From: Candidatus Lernaella stagnicola
Lineage (GTDB): Bacteria; Lernaellota; Lernaellaia; Lernaellales; Lernaellaceae
Assembly (NCBI GenBank): GCA_030765525.1
Contig: JAVCCK010000010.1
Span: 434,001-498,000 of the forward strand
Reading direction: 5' to 3'
DNA: 64,000 bases
The notes under the pieces were generated by a model, which was not told the origin of the DNA, searched no databases, and worked only from the letters and a program-made list of their open reading frames with translations. The stretch's first letter is position 1; the number at the start of each line of letters is the position of its first letter. Below are positions 33,996-42,258 of the stretch, piece after piece. The position numbers and the translations under genes were made by a program.

Positions 33996-34879
33996 TCCGT
34001 ACCTCCGCCGGCACCCTGAGCGCCGGTACCGTTACTGTCTCCTAAAGCATCCGGGGGGAAAGCCACCCCCACCAACGTCAAGCCGTGCGCCGGCGCGGTA
34101 GGACCCGCGCAGCTACGGTCTCGCAACGCCAGGATATCCGCAAATTCCCCCGGTGTCACCTTCCCCCGGCCGACGAGCGCAAGCGTACCAACAATCGCCC
34201 GAACCTGGTGCTTCAGAAAAGCCGTGCCGCTGATTGTAAAACAAAGCAGGCCCCCTTCCACACTGCCGGCGAAAGGCCACCAATCGGCGTGCCGTTCCCA
34301 CGCGCCAACGGTAACCATATCGTGAACAGTGGCCGTCACGATGCGCCTGACCGGGTGTGCGGCTTCACAACTGGCAGCACGAAATGCAGAGAAATCGTGC
34401 TCACCAACAAGTGAAACCATGGCCTGCTGCATAGAGATTATATCCAGTTCGTCGGTAATATGCCAGCTATAACGCGACAAAAACGGGCTCGGGAAAGGAC
34501 GATTCAATACGACATAACGGTAGTGGCGCCGGTGGGCGCGATGCCGGGCCGAAAAGCCCTCGGGTACGCGCCGGATGTCGTGGATCGTGATGTCCGGCGG
34601 CGTGACCGCATTCCACGCTGTGAGCAGGCGGGGTAGGTCCAAGTCGAATGGCAACGTAAAATCAGCTGGCAAATCCAGGGCGTGTACACCGGCGTCGGTG
34701 CGGCCGGCGCCGCGTAGGCGCACGGGCTGTTGGGTGACTTTTTCGAAGGAGGTTTCCAGAGCTTCCTGGACGCTCAACCCGTTGGGTTGGTACTGCCAGC
34801 CCACGTACGCCGTGCCGTCGAATGCCGCGCGCACCAAGTACGAACGGTTGCAATCGGCGGGGGCGGCAATGCGGCTCAA
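33992..34879 (-). CDS. truA: tRNA pseudouridine synthase A
   Basis: TruA converts U38-U40 of the tRNA anticodon arm to pseudouridine. The protein begins with YLVRAAFDGTAYVGWQYQPN, carries the active-site aspartate D62 in GAGRTDAGVHA, and has the RRHYRYVVLNR and FLKHQVRAIVGTL segments of the C-terminal half. At 295 residues it is slightly longer than many TruA, owing to an extra C-terminal Gly/Thr-rich tail. The start overlaps the upstream barrel gene by four bases, and its end overlaps the FHA gene start by four bases, so all appear translationally coupled. Confidence 0.95.
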   Translation of the reverse strand: MSRIAAPADCNRSYLVRAAFDGTAYVGWQYQPNGLSVQEALETSFEKVTQQPVRLRGAGRTDAGVHALDLPADFTLPFDLDLPRLLTAWNAVTPPDITIHDIRRVPEGFSARHRAHRRHYRYVVLNRPFPSPFLSRYSWHITDELDIISMQQAMVSLVGEHDFSAFRAASCEAAHPVRRIVTATVHDMVTVGAWERHADWWPFAGSVEGGLLCFTISGTAFLKHQVRAIVGTLALVGRGKVTPGEFADILALRDRSCAGPTAPAHGLTLVGVAFPPDALGDSNGTGAQGAGGGTE

Positions 34880-35556
34880 AATTCGAACAGAATTCCCAAC
34901 GAGTGGAATTGACTCGACAGGTCGACGATGTTTTCTTCGCCGAAGTTGTCGAGATTCGTGTACCGAAATTCATAGAAAAGGTAAGTGTTGTTGATGCCCC
35001 ACTCGGCTTCTAGGGCGCCGCTGGCGCGTTTTTCCAGGTTGTCGAGAAGGAACATCAAGCCGCCGTACGCCTGGGCGCCGTAATTGTACGAGCGGCGTTT
35101 CCAACTGCTGTCGAGCTTTTCCTCAAACCAGTACGACAAAACGCCCGAGGCCCCGGCGTAGGGCACCACGGGCTGATCGAGGCCGAAATTGAATCGATAC
35201 AACAACCCCAGACCGCCCGGTGCGATATGCAGTTTGTATTTTTCGGCGGTCTTGGATTGATCCTGCGGCGAAATGCCGTGACCTTCCGCAAAGCCATAGC
35301 TGATGTTACCGACCAACTCCAGGTGATGAACGATCTTCCAACTGGCGGCCATCTGGTAAAACGCCACACCCTTTTCACCGTAAACGTCTGCGTAACCGTC
35401 ATCGTCAAAGAAGAGCATGCCGATGTTGAAGCCAAAAGTCCCCCAAAACGGACTCTCCTGCCAATGGCGATCCTGTCGTTCCGGCTCTTGAGCCCAGGCG
35501 GTGCCGGCGACCAGCAGCGCGGCGATAAGCACGACTAACAGAAAGCTTCGTTTCAT
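34876..35556 (-). CDS. Small outer-membrane beta-barrel protein
   Basis: The signal peptide (FLLVVLIAALLVAGTAWAQ) leads to a ~200-residue mature part. Alternating aromatic/polar strands (FGFNIGMLFF, HHLELVGNISYGFAEG, GLGLLYRFNFG) end in FHSLGILFEF with a terminal Phe, the usual C-terminal signal for barrel insertion by BAM. It resembles 8-stranded OmpA/OmpW-type barrels, with 'outer membrane protein beta-barrel' as the best general label. It overlaps its neighbours by four bases on both sides, in the order CFI-box protein, barrel, TruA, FHA. Confidence 0.75.
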   Translation of the reverse strand: MKRSFLLVVLIAALLVAGTAWAQEPERQDRHWQESPFWGTFGFNIGMLFFDDDGYADVYGEKGVAFYQMAASWKIVHHLELVGNISYGFAEGHGISPQDQSKTAEKYKLHIAPGGLGLLYRFNFGLDQPVVPYAGASGVLSYWFEEKLDSSWKRRSYNYGAQAYGGLMFLLDNLEKRASGALEAEWGINNTYLFYEFRYTNLDNFGEENIVDLSSQFHSLGILFEF

Positions 35557-36611
35557 CGACTGACCCCCCGGCGGCGCAACATCACAAACGCCAACGACAG
35601 ACCCATTAGGAGCGGCAGCAAAGCCAGCCCGGGCCGACGGGCTTCCAGACCGGCCGCCGCGGCCACCGGTGTCAACAGAGTGCGGACCGCGGCTCGAGCG
35701 CCCGGGTGCGACGCCAAACGACGGGCCAGCGGCGGGCTCGCCCGGTAGTACGCCTGCACCAGCGCGCGGCCGACCGAAGAATGAGCCAGCACGTGATCGC
35801 GGAAAAGCCGCAACTCCACGACCAAGGGGTGGTCGTAGTCGCCCCAGGCGGCGGTTGCAATGAAACAGCCACCCTCGTCACCGGAAAGCTCCGAGAAGCC
35901 GACGGTTTCAGTCGGCGTGCCGCCGCCTTCTTCCGACAGTTCGCCCTCGGTACCGCTTTCGTCAACGGCCGACACCCGCACGTAGTAGGTTTTTTCGTTT
36001 TCCAGACCGGAAAGCTGGAATTCATCCACGTTGTCCACATCAATCGGGCTGACCCCCTCGGAGGCGTCGATGCCGTCGTAGTCGAAAGCGTCCACACCTG
36101 AGGAAGTGCCGTAATAGACGAGATAATAAGACAAGTCGGAGGCATCCACCGGATCCCACGAGAGGAAGAGTTTGCCGTCGCCGCGGCCGACCGACAAACC
36201 GGAAACGCGGTCGGGCGGCGTGTCCAGCGAGATAGCGGTCGAAGCGTAAGCGGTTTCGGTGCCGGAAGTGGCGATAACGTATATCGTATAGGAACCGTCG
36301 CCTTCGCCGAAATCGTTGTCGGCGCTGATCGTCGTGCTTGACGTCAAGGTTCCGGTGAACGACCCCGTGCCGTCGGAAGCGGCGACCGAATCGCCCGAGC
36401 CCTCGGTGCCGTCACCGCCGATTTCCAGGGAGAACGTGCCCGAACCGTCGGACTCGATGCGCCAAAATACTTTGGCGGTTTCGCCTTCGCCAATGGAGCC
36501 GTCGGTCGGCTGGGTGCTGATAATGTCTACGGTCAGTTCGGCCTGGGCCAAACCGGCCGCCATCAACACCACAAAGACGACCGCACAGCCTAAAACGGCC
36601 TGTTTGATCAT
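35553..36611 (-). CDS. Exported fibronectin-type III protein with CFI-box C-terminal region
   Basis: A signal peptide (AVVFVVLMAAGLAQA) is followed by an Ig-like region (~24-130), a fibronectin type III domain (~131-232: TPPDRVSGLSVGRGDGKLFLSWDPV, YYVRVSAVDESG) and a CFI-box region. The latter begins GGCFIATAAWGDYDHPLVVE, has an Arg-rich helical middle and ends in a hydrophobic stretch LALLPLLMGLSLAFVML followed by RRRG. The CFI-box tail is a surface-protein anchoring or sorting region seen in deltaproteobacterial-grade genomes. It is the first gene of the four-gene overlapping operon; a GGGAGCAGGA site precedes the ATG. Confidence 0.85.
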   Translation of the reverse strand: MIKQAVLGCAVVFVVLMAAGLAQAELTVDIISTQPTDGSIGEGETAKVFWRIESDGSGTFSLEIGGDGTEGSGDSVAASDGTGSFTGTLTSSTTISADNDFGEGDGSYTIYVIATSGTETAYASTAISLDTPPDRVSGLSVGRGDGKLFLSWDPVDASDLSYYLVYYGTSSGVDAFDYDGIDASEGVSPIDVDNVDEFQLSGLENEKTYYVRVSAVDESGTEGELSEEGGGTPTETVGFSELSGDEGGCFIATAAWGDYDHPLVVELRLFRDHVLAHSSVGRALVQAYYRASPPLARRLASHPGARAAVRTLLTPVAAAAGLEARRPGLALLPLLMGLSLAFVMLRRRGVSR

Positions 36612-36725
36612 ATTCCTGCTCCCGTGTCGGGATTCACCCTTCCAGATGTTCCACCGTATCCTACTTGCAGCCTATAGCGCGGTCAAGCACGCTCGGGCCT
36701 TGGACCCATCGAACTGCTGGAAAGT

Positions 36726-37886
36726 TCAAAGTTTCACGAGGCGATCCATCGCTTCGACCAGCCGGCTTTTTTCCTGACAAAGCGCGATCCGGGCGTAGCC
36801 CTCGCCCGCGGCGCCAAACCCGACCCCCGGCGTGACCACAACCCCGGTTTTTTGGAGCAAATCGTCCGCGAACGCCGCGCTGTCGCCGCCGGGGACCGGG
36901 AACCAAACGTAAAAGGTCGCCTTGAGGTCGGGCACGTCGAAACCCGCTTGCCGCAATCCGGCCAGCACCAGGTCGCGCCGCTCGCGGTAGACCTCGACGA
37001 TGGCGTGCCGGATAGCGGGATCCATGTTAAGCGCGGCAACAGCCGCTTGCTGCACGGCTTCGAACGCGCCGGAGTCAACATTGGTTTTGACGCGTCCGAT
37101 GGCCTGCACGATCTCCGCATTGCCGGCTACGAAGCCGACGCGCCAGCCGGTCATATTGAAGGTTTTCGAAAAACTGTGGAATTCGGCGGCCCGTTCCATG
37201 GCGCCGGGCGCTTGCAGCACACTGGGCGCGCGGTAGTCGCCAAACCCCATTTCAGCGTAGGCGGCGTCGTGCAACAGCGTGATGTTGTATTGCGCGGCAA
37301 AAGCGAGGGCTTCGGCGAAGAAATCCAGGTTGGCGGTCGCGCCGGTCGGGTTATTCGGATAGTTCAGATGCATCACCGTCGCGCGCGAGGCGACGGCTTT
37401 AGGAATCCCGGAAAAGTCGGGTAGGAAGCTGTTTTCGGCCGCGAGCGGCATATCCACCGGGTTGCCGCCGGCGAAAATCGTGCCGGCCCGGTAGACGGGG
37501 TAGCCGGGGCTGGGGATCAACACGGTGTCGTCGATTTCGACCAACGCCAGCGCGGCGTGGGCGATGCCTTCCTTGGAGCCGATCAGAGCGCAGATTTCGG
37601 TTTCGGGATCAAGTTCGACGCCGAAACGTCGCTTCATGTACCCGGCGCAAGCTTCGCGAAAGGGGCGCATGCCCTGGTATGACGGGTAGCGATGCGTGGC
37701 CGGATTCCGCACGGCTTCGATCAAGGCCGACACGATGGGTTCCGGGGTGGGCCGGTCCGGGTCGCCGACGCCCAAGTCAATGATATCCACGCCGCGCGCC
37801 GCGACGAGCTCTTTTTGGCGGTCCAGTTCGGCAAACAGGTACGGCGGCAAGCTCGTGAGGCGTTGGGTTTGGATCGAGCGACGCAT
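36726..37886 (-). CDS. dapL: LL-diaminopimelate aminotransferase-like (class I/II aminotransferase)
   Basis: DapL converts tetrahydrodipicolinate directly to LL-diaminopimelate in lysine and cell-wall synthesis. The protein opens with SLPPYLFAELDRQKELVAAR and DIIDLGVGDPDRPTP, typical of this branch. PLP contacts are in LNYPNNPTG and LLHDAAYAEM, and the PLP lysine Lys241 is in SFSKTFNMTGWRVGF. The ATG at 37886 follows CAGGAG; starts further upstream add a non-homologous lead. Alanine/aspartate aminotransferases with similar features cannot be ruled out, but the opening block fits DapL better. It stands alone on the minus strand. Confidence 0.85.
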   Translation of the reverse strand: MRRSIQTQRLTSLPPYLFAELDRQKELVAARGVDIIDLGVGDPDRPTPEPIVSALIEAVRNPATHRYPSYQGMRPFREACAGYMKRRFGVELDPETEICALIGSKEGIAHAALALVEIDDTVLIPSPGYPVYRAGTIFAGGNPVDMPLAAENSFLPDFSGIPKAVASRATVMHLNYPNNPTGATANLDFFAEALAFAAQYNITLLHDAAYAEMGFGDYRAPSVLQAPGAMERAAEFHSFSKTFNMTGWRVGFVAGNAEIVQAIGRVKTNVDSGAFEAVQQAAVAALNMDPAIRHAIVEVYRERRDLVLAGLRQAGFDVPDLKATFYVWFPVPGGDSAAFADDLLQKTGVVVTPGVGFGAAGEGYARIALCQEKSRLVEAMDRLVKL

Positions 37887-38032
37887 CTTTTCTCCTGTTT
37901 TTCTTTTTGTTGCGTGAAGTTGGGTCCTATCATACGACGCGAGGCAACGCAATTGCCGCCCCGCCTTTGCTTGCCCGAGAACGTGGCGGTTGCTACAGTG
38001 GCGGCGTTCGGAAAAGGGGAGACGAAACGCGC

Positions 38033-38356
38033 GTGCGGAAGATCTTGGACGAAATGCACAATTTTTTGGTCAGCGGTTTTTCCGGCGATCTGGGAACCGT
38101 TTTGGGCCAAGTGTTTTTTGTCGTCATCGGCGTGTTGCTTTTCTTCGCCCTCTACACCATCGTGCGGTTTTTCACCGACCCGATTACCCTAAAGGTATTG
38201 CGCGTACGCGACAGATCACCGTTGCCGAACCTCGTGGCGCTCTTCGTATCGGCGATTCTTTTCGTGTATATGCTGATCGGCGCCTATCGCCACATACCAG
38301 CCACGCGGCAAACCGTGTTGGGCCAGGCCGGGCAATGGTTGGATCGCTTTTTGTGA
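38033..38356 (+). CDS. Small inner-membrane protein, two membrane segments
   Basis: The GTG at 38033 follows AAGGGGAG and gives 107 residues. Two hydrophobic segments (VFFVVIGVLLFFALYTIV and LVALFVSAILFVYMLIGAY) flank a short basic loop, and the ends are charged. There is no known family; it may be a small membrane regulator or transporter partner. It is divergent from dapL and converges on the lipoprotein gene two bases away. Confidence 0.6.
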   Translation: MRKILDEMHNFLVSGFSGDLGTVLGQVFFVVIGVLLFFALYTIVRFFTDPITLKVLRVRDRSPLPNLVALFVSAILFVYMLIGAYRHIPATRQTVLGQAGQWLDRFL

Positions 38357-38357
38357 T

Positions 38358-39314
38358 TTATTGACGCGGCCGCAGGCGAAAGGTCAACACCTGGGCGTCA
38401 TCGCTGATCACCTCGCCGAAACCGTCGACGTAGCGCTGCGTCGCCCAATGGAATTCCTGCCGCGTTTCGATGGGCAGGCCGAGTTCGAGATCGAACCGTG
38501 CCTGGTACGACGCGTTTTGAAAGCGTAGCGCGATCGTCACGTCGCCCAGTTGCACCAACCCGAAGGGCGATTTCGCCGACTCCTTGCCGACTTTCCGAAA
38601 CGTTCCGCCCAGAAACAAATGCGACCCTTCACGCTTCGCGATGCGCCAAACCCATTCCAGCGGTATCAAGCCGGTCATCGGTGGGGGCGGGGCGAGTTCG
38701 AAAGGCAGCGACCACTCAGGCTGCTTGCGCCAGTTGGTCGGGAGGTACGCCCCCATCAAGGTCGGAATCGTCTGCTTCATTTCCCGGCGCGGGTAGATCG
38801 TTAGGCCCGCCGGGGGCTGCGACCATTGTTCGCGGCTGAGAAAATCGGCCGGCGGTGGGCCGCCGCGAAAATCGCGTTGCCATCGGCCCGTTGCGTCGAC
38901 GAGGGCATGCAGGCCGTAGTCGCCGATATCGCGCAGGTAGCGCACGCCGGGCGATAAGTCGAAACGGTCGCGGCCGCGGTCGACGACACCCGCCTGCACG
39001 ATCGGCGGCCGGTCGCCTTCGGTGACGGTGTAGCGCGACTCGGTCGGCACAAAATGCAGGTGAGCCGCGCCGCGTTTGTCGACCTCCACCACGCGCATAT
39101 CGAGGCGCACGTAGGTGGAATGGGTGCTGGGCGCTTCGGCATCGGTGCGCGGCGTGTGGGTGAGTCGCTCGGCGAAATCGACGACGAAAACATCCCCGGC
39201 GGTGAAGTGGTAAGCGGGGTCGCCGCCGGATGTATTTGTGTCCGACGGGGGCGGCGGTCCGCCGCAGGCGACGAGCAACAACACAAGACACGGCAGAAAG
39301 TATATGTAACGCAT
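38358..39314 (-). CDS. Lipoprotein of unknown function
   Basis: The second in-frame ATG (39314) gives a signal peptide YFLPCLVLLLVACGG with a clear lipobox, then a Pro/Ser/Thr linker. The ~290-residue mature part is beta-rich (TYVRLDMRVVEVDKRGAAHL, RYVDGFGEVISDD) with many Pro, Arg and Trp, and matches no family I recognise. The end LTFRLRPRQ closes with a basic tail. It lies between the small membrane protein and the divergent DUF2914-type gene and may share a promoter region with the latter. Confidence 0.65.
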   Translation of the reverse strand: MRYIYFLPCLVLLLVACGGPPPPSDTNTSGGDPAYHFTAGDVFVVDFAERLTHTPRTDAEAPSTHSTYVRLDMRVVEVDKRGAAHLHFVPTESRYTVTEGDRPPIVQAGVVDRGRDRFDLSPGVRYLRDIGDYGLHALVDATGRWQRDFRGGPPPADFLSREQWSQPPAGLTIYPRREMKQTIPTLMGAYLPTNWRKQPEWSLPFELAPPPPMTGLIPLEWVWRIAKREGSHLFLGGTFRKVGKESAKSPFGLVQLGDVTIALRFQNASYQARFDLELGLPIETRQEFHWATQRYVDGFGEVISDDAQVLTFRLRPRQ

Positions 39315-39452
39315 GGGCATGTTTTAACACGAAGCAAGGCCAGTCGCAACGAAAGCGGAACCTTTTGTTGCGTGGCCGGTCCATTTTTTTTACGTTTAAA
39401 CTTGCTCGAAACCGGGAGCGTATCTATCTTGACTGTGCTACCTGGAGGCCGT

Positions 39453-39857
39453 GTGAAAAAGACCATTGTCCTGATTGGGTTGGCGTTGGTATCGGCATGT
39501 GTCTATGCCGCCGCGGCGCAGGGACTAAGTGTAGTCGATGTTACCTTCTGCCAGCGCGTCGTCGATCGCGAACCCATCGATACCGGGACGACGTTCCCCG
39601 CCGACATCGGCTGGCTTTACTGCCACACGACGATCAGCAACCCTGGTGAACCGGCGGAGATTCATCACGACTGGTACTACCAAGACGCCTTCATCAGCCG
39701 GTTGACGCTCACCGCCGGGACGTCGCCGAAGTGGCGCACGTTTTCCGCCAAGCAGATGAGCCCGGCGTGGTTGGGCAAATGGGAAGTGGTCGTAAAAACC
39801 GACTCCGGCCGGGAACTAGCCCGCAAATCTTTTGAACTGACCGCCCCCGCCGAGTAA
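39453..39857 (+). CDS. Exported DUF2914-family protein
   Basis: The GTG at 39453 follows GGAGG and gives a signal peptide ending near VYAAAAQG. The mature part follows the DUF2914 pattern: a Cys in DVTFCQRVVDREPI, LYCHTTISNP, EIHHDWYYQD, WRTFSAKQMSP, GKWEVVVKTDSGREL. Families of this type are found fused to or beside transglutaminase-like or membrane proteins, and their role is unclear. It is a 134-residue single-domain periplasmic protein, 49 bases before the YfhO-like gene. Confidence 0.8.
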   Translation: MKKTIVLIGLALVSACVYAAAAQGLSVVDVTFCQRVVDREPIDTGTTFPADIGWLYCHTTISNPGEPAEIHHDWYYQDAFISRLTLTAGTSPKWRTFSAKQMSPAWLGKWEVVVKTDSGRELARKSFELTAPAE

Positions 39858-39906
39858 CGGCCTTGGCAACCTGGGAATAAGCCGGGCACAATAAGCACTT
39901 CACACG

Positions 39907-42258
39907 ATGAGGAATCCGTTGACGCCGGAGAAGCACGCCGTGCCCGAGCCATTGGCCAATCGTCGCTTGATCCTCGCCGTTCACGCGGCGGCGCTGGCGA
40001 TGATACTTACTTTTTTCACGTGGCATGCGCTGGGGCACGCGGTGCCCACCGGTTTGGCCGGGCCGCAATGCGACAACCTCACCCAGGCCTTACCGAAACT
40101 AGCTTTTTATGCTCGCGAACTGCGCGCCGGTCGCCTGCCGACCTGGGACCCCTATGCGGGAACCGGCGCGGCGGACTACCCGATTCGCAGTCACGTCATG
40201 TATCCCACGACGTTACTGACGACCGTGTTGCTGCCGCCCTGGCTCGCCTTGCTGGCCGATTACTTTCTGGCCTTCGTGATCGCCTATTTCCTGGCTTTCC
40301 TCTTTTTCCGGCGCTCGCGCGCCCCGGCCCCTCTGGCGGCTGCGGCCGCGTTGGCGGTGGTCTTTGGCGGGCTGAATTTGCGCTACGTGTTCTACCCCTA
40401 CTTCAGCCAGACCGCCGCTTGGATCCCGCTGGTTTTCCTGGCTGTCGACGGTCTCTTCACGGGGCGGCGACCGGCCCGTGCCATCGCGTGGGGTGGCTTG
40501 GCGTTGGGAATGATGATCCTGGCCGGCATGCTCAATTACGTGATCTACACCCTGGTTTTCGGCGGCCTCTATGTTCTGTGGCTCACCGGGCAAAAGCGCC
40601 CGGAGGGCGACGGGGCCGCGCCGTGGTGGCGGTTTTGGCTGGCGGCGGCGGCAATCGTCGTTGTCGGCTTCGCGCTCGGCGCCGCGCGTCTGGCGCCCCT
40701 GCTCGAGCAACTCGAACGGCTGCGCGGCGGCTACGGAAAGTGGGAAGCGTTCCGCGGCTTGCTGCAAACGCCCTCGCTACTTGTCGCCTCGCTCGCACCG
40801 GGAGCGTTCGGCGAGTATCGTTTTCGTCTCTTGTCCACGACGCTCGCGTACGGAATGTTGGCCTGGGCGCCGGCGGTCGCATTTGTGTTCGGGGCGCGCA
40901 AGGCGCGGATCGATTGGTTCTGGATCGGCGTGGTCGGCGTCGGCTTGGTCACGGTCGTGTACAGCCCCTTGACGCGGCTTTTATTCCACGTTCTGCCCGG
41001 CTACGCGGGTTTCGAACCGACGCGAATCTGGTCGGTGGCGGGCCTCGGTCTGCTTTGGCTGGCCCTGCGGGGACTGAATGAAATCGCCGGCGGCGAACGA
41101 GGTTCGCGCGTGTTGGCGATTGCCGCGGTGATCGCCGGCCTATGGTTGGCCGCTTTCCTTGCTCTGGCGCTACGCACGTCGCCAATCAATGCGTGGCACC
41201 TGCTGCCGTTGGCCGTCGGCGTGACGGGTCTGGTCGCCGCGTGGCCGCTGCGCCGGTGGGCCGGACGCGAGAAGGCCGCGCTGATGCTGGCGGCGTTGTT
41301 GGCGCTGGAAGTGTTTGCCCGCGCCGGGGTTTCGGCTGAACGAATCGACACCCGTCGTCTCTACCGCGAAACGCCCATCACCACCACGTTACGGAACGCG
41401 TCGCCACCGGCCCGCGTGCTGCGCGTGGGGGGCCGGTGGGGCTGGATTCGCGACGGCCGCCTCTACACCCAGGAGTCACTGAAATTCGACGGCGTCGAGG
41501 ATCTGCATGCGTACAGTTCCATGATCGACCCTTCGTTGCGGCGCGTGTTCGATGCCTACCGGGCGCGGCGTGATTTCGGCCTCTCGCCCTTCGACGAAGG
41601 CGCCGCGATTCAACCCTTCCTCACCGGCGCACCGGCGGAAAACGGCTTTGCCGATTCGATCGGCGCCAACTTCATTTTGTCGCAAGAGCCCTTGCCCGGC
41701 GCGGACATCGACTCGATGCTGCAGGAAAAGGCGCGGCACGGTGGGCTGATTCTGTATCAGAACAAGGACGCGTTGCCGCGGGCGTTTTGGACAGCGGTCG
41801 GTTGGGTCGCTCGCAACGATGACGAGATGATTGCGGAACTGGGCCGACAGAGTGATTGGTCGCGCGGCGTCTGGCTCGACCGGATAGCGCCGAGCGCGGC
41901 GCAAAACGACGAGGTTGTCGCGGGGCTCGTTCGCCCACTCCTGCGCCGGCCGACCTATGAAAAATACGAAGTCACCACGCCGGGCGGCGGTTATTTGGTG
42001 GTGACCGAGTTGTACGACAAACACTGGACCGCCACGGTCAACGGGCAAAGCGCGCCGGTGCGACGGGCGAACCTGGCCTTTCGCGGCGTGGCGGTGAAGG
42101 ACACGAAGAGCGTCGTCGAGTTCCGCTACGAACCCTGGCCCTTCTACCTCGGATTGGCGTTCTCCCATTTGGGAGCTTGGGCGGTCGTGCTGTTGCTGTG
42201 GCTCGGGCGGCTTAGGGAACCAACTCGAAAAGAAGCACGTCCTGACCCGGTACCGTGA
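39907..42258 (+). CDS. YfhO-type multispanning membrane protein
   Basis: About twelve hydrophobic segments fill the first ~480 residues (for example FLAFVIAYFLAFLFF, TLVFGGLYVLWLTG), with an early loop WDPYAGTGAADYP that suits a GT-C glycosyltransferase-like fold. The C-terminal ~300 residues are soluble, end with YLVVTELYDKHWTATVNGQSAPV and then one last membrane segment. This is the layout of YfhO proteins, which decorate lipoteichoic acids or other surface glycans with sugars from a polyprenyl donor. The 3' end overlaps the opposing lipoprotein gene by 47 bases. Specific substrates are unknown. Confidence 0.75.
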   Translation: MRNPLTPEKHAVPEPLANRRLILAVHAAALAMILTFFTWHALGHAVPTGLAGPQCDNLTQALPKLAFYARELRAGRLPTWDPYAGTGAADYPIRSHVMYPTTLLTTVLLPPWLALLADYFLAFVIAYFLAFLFFRRSRAPAPLAAAAALAVVFGGLNLRYVFYPYFSQTAAWIPLVFLAVDGLFTGRRPARAIAWGGLALGMMILAGMLNYVIYTLVFGGLYVLWLTGQKRPEGDGAAPWWRFWLAAAAIVVVGFALGAARLAPLLEQLERLRGGYGKWEAFRGLLQTPSLLVASLAPGAFGEYRFRLLSTTLAYGMLAWAPAVAFVFGARKARIDWFWIGVVGVGLVTVVYSPLTRLLFHVLPGYAGFEPTRIWSVAGLGLLWLALRGLNEIAGGERGSRVLAIAAVIAGLWLAAFLALALRTSPINAWHLLPLAVGVTGLVAAWPLRRWAGREKAALMLAALLALEVFARAGVSAERIDTRRLYRETPITTTLRNASPPARVLRVGGRWGWIRDGRLYTQESLKFDGVEDLHAYSSMIDPSLRRVFDAYRARRDFGLSPFDEGAAIQPFLTGAPAENGFADSIGANFILSQEPLPGADIDSMLQEKARHGGLILYQNKDALPRAFWTAVGWVARNDDEMIAELGRQSDWSRGVWLDRIAPSAAQNDEVVAGLVRPLLRRPTYEKYEVTTPGGGYLVVTELYDKHWTATVNGQSAPVRRANLAFRGVAVKDTKSVVEFRYEPWPFYLGLAFSHLGAWAVVLLLWLGRLREPTRKEARPDPVP

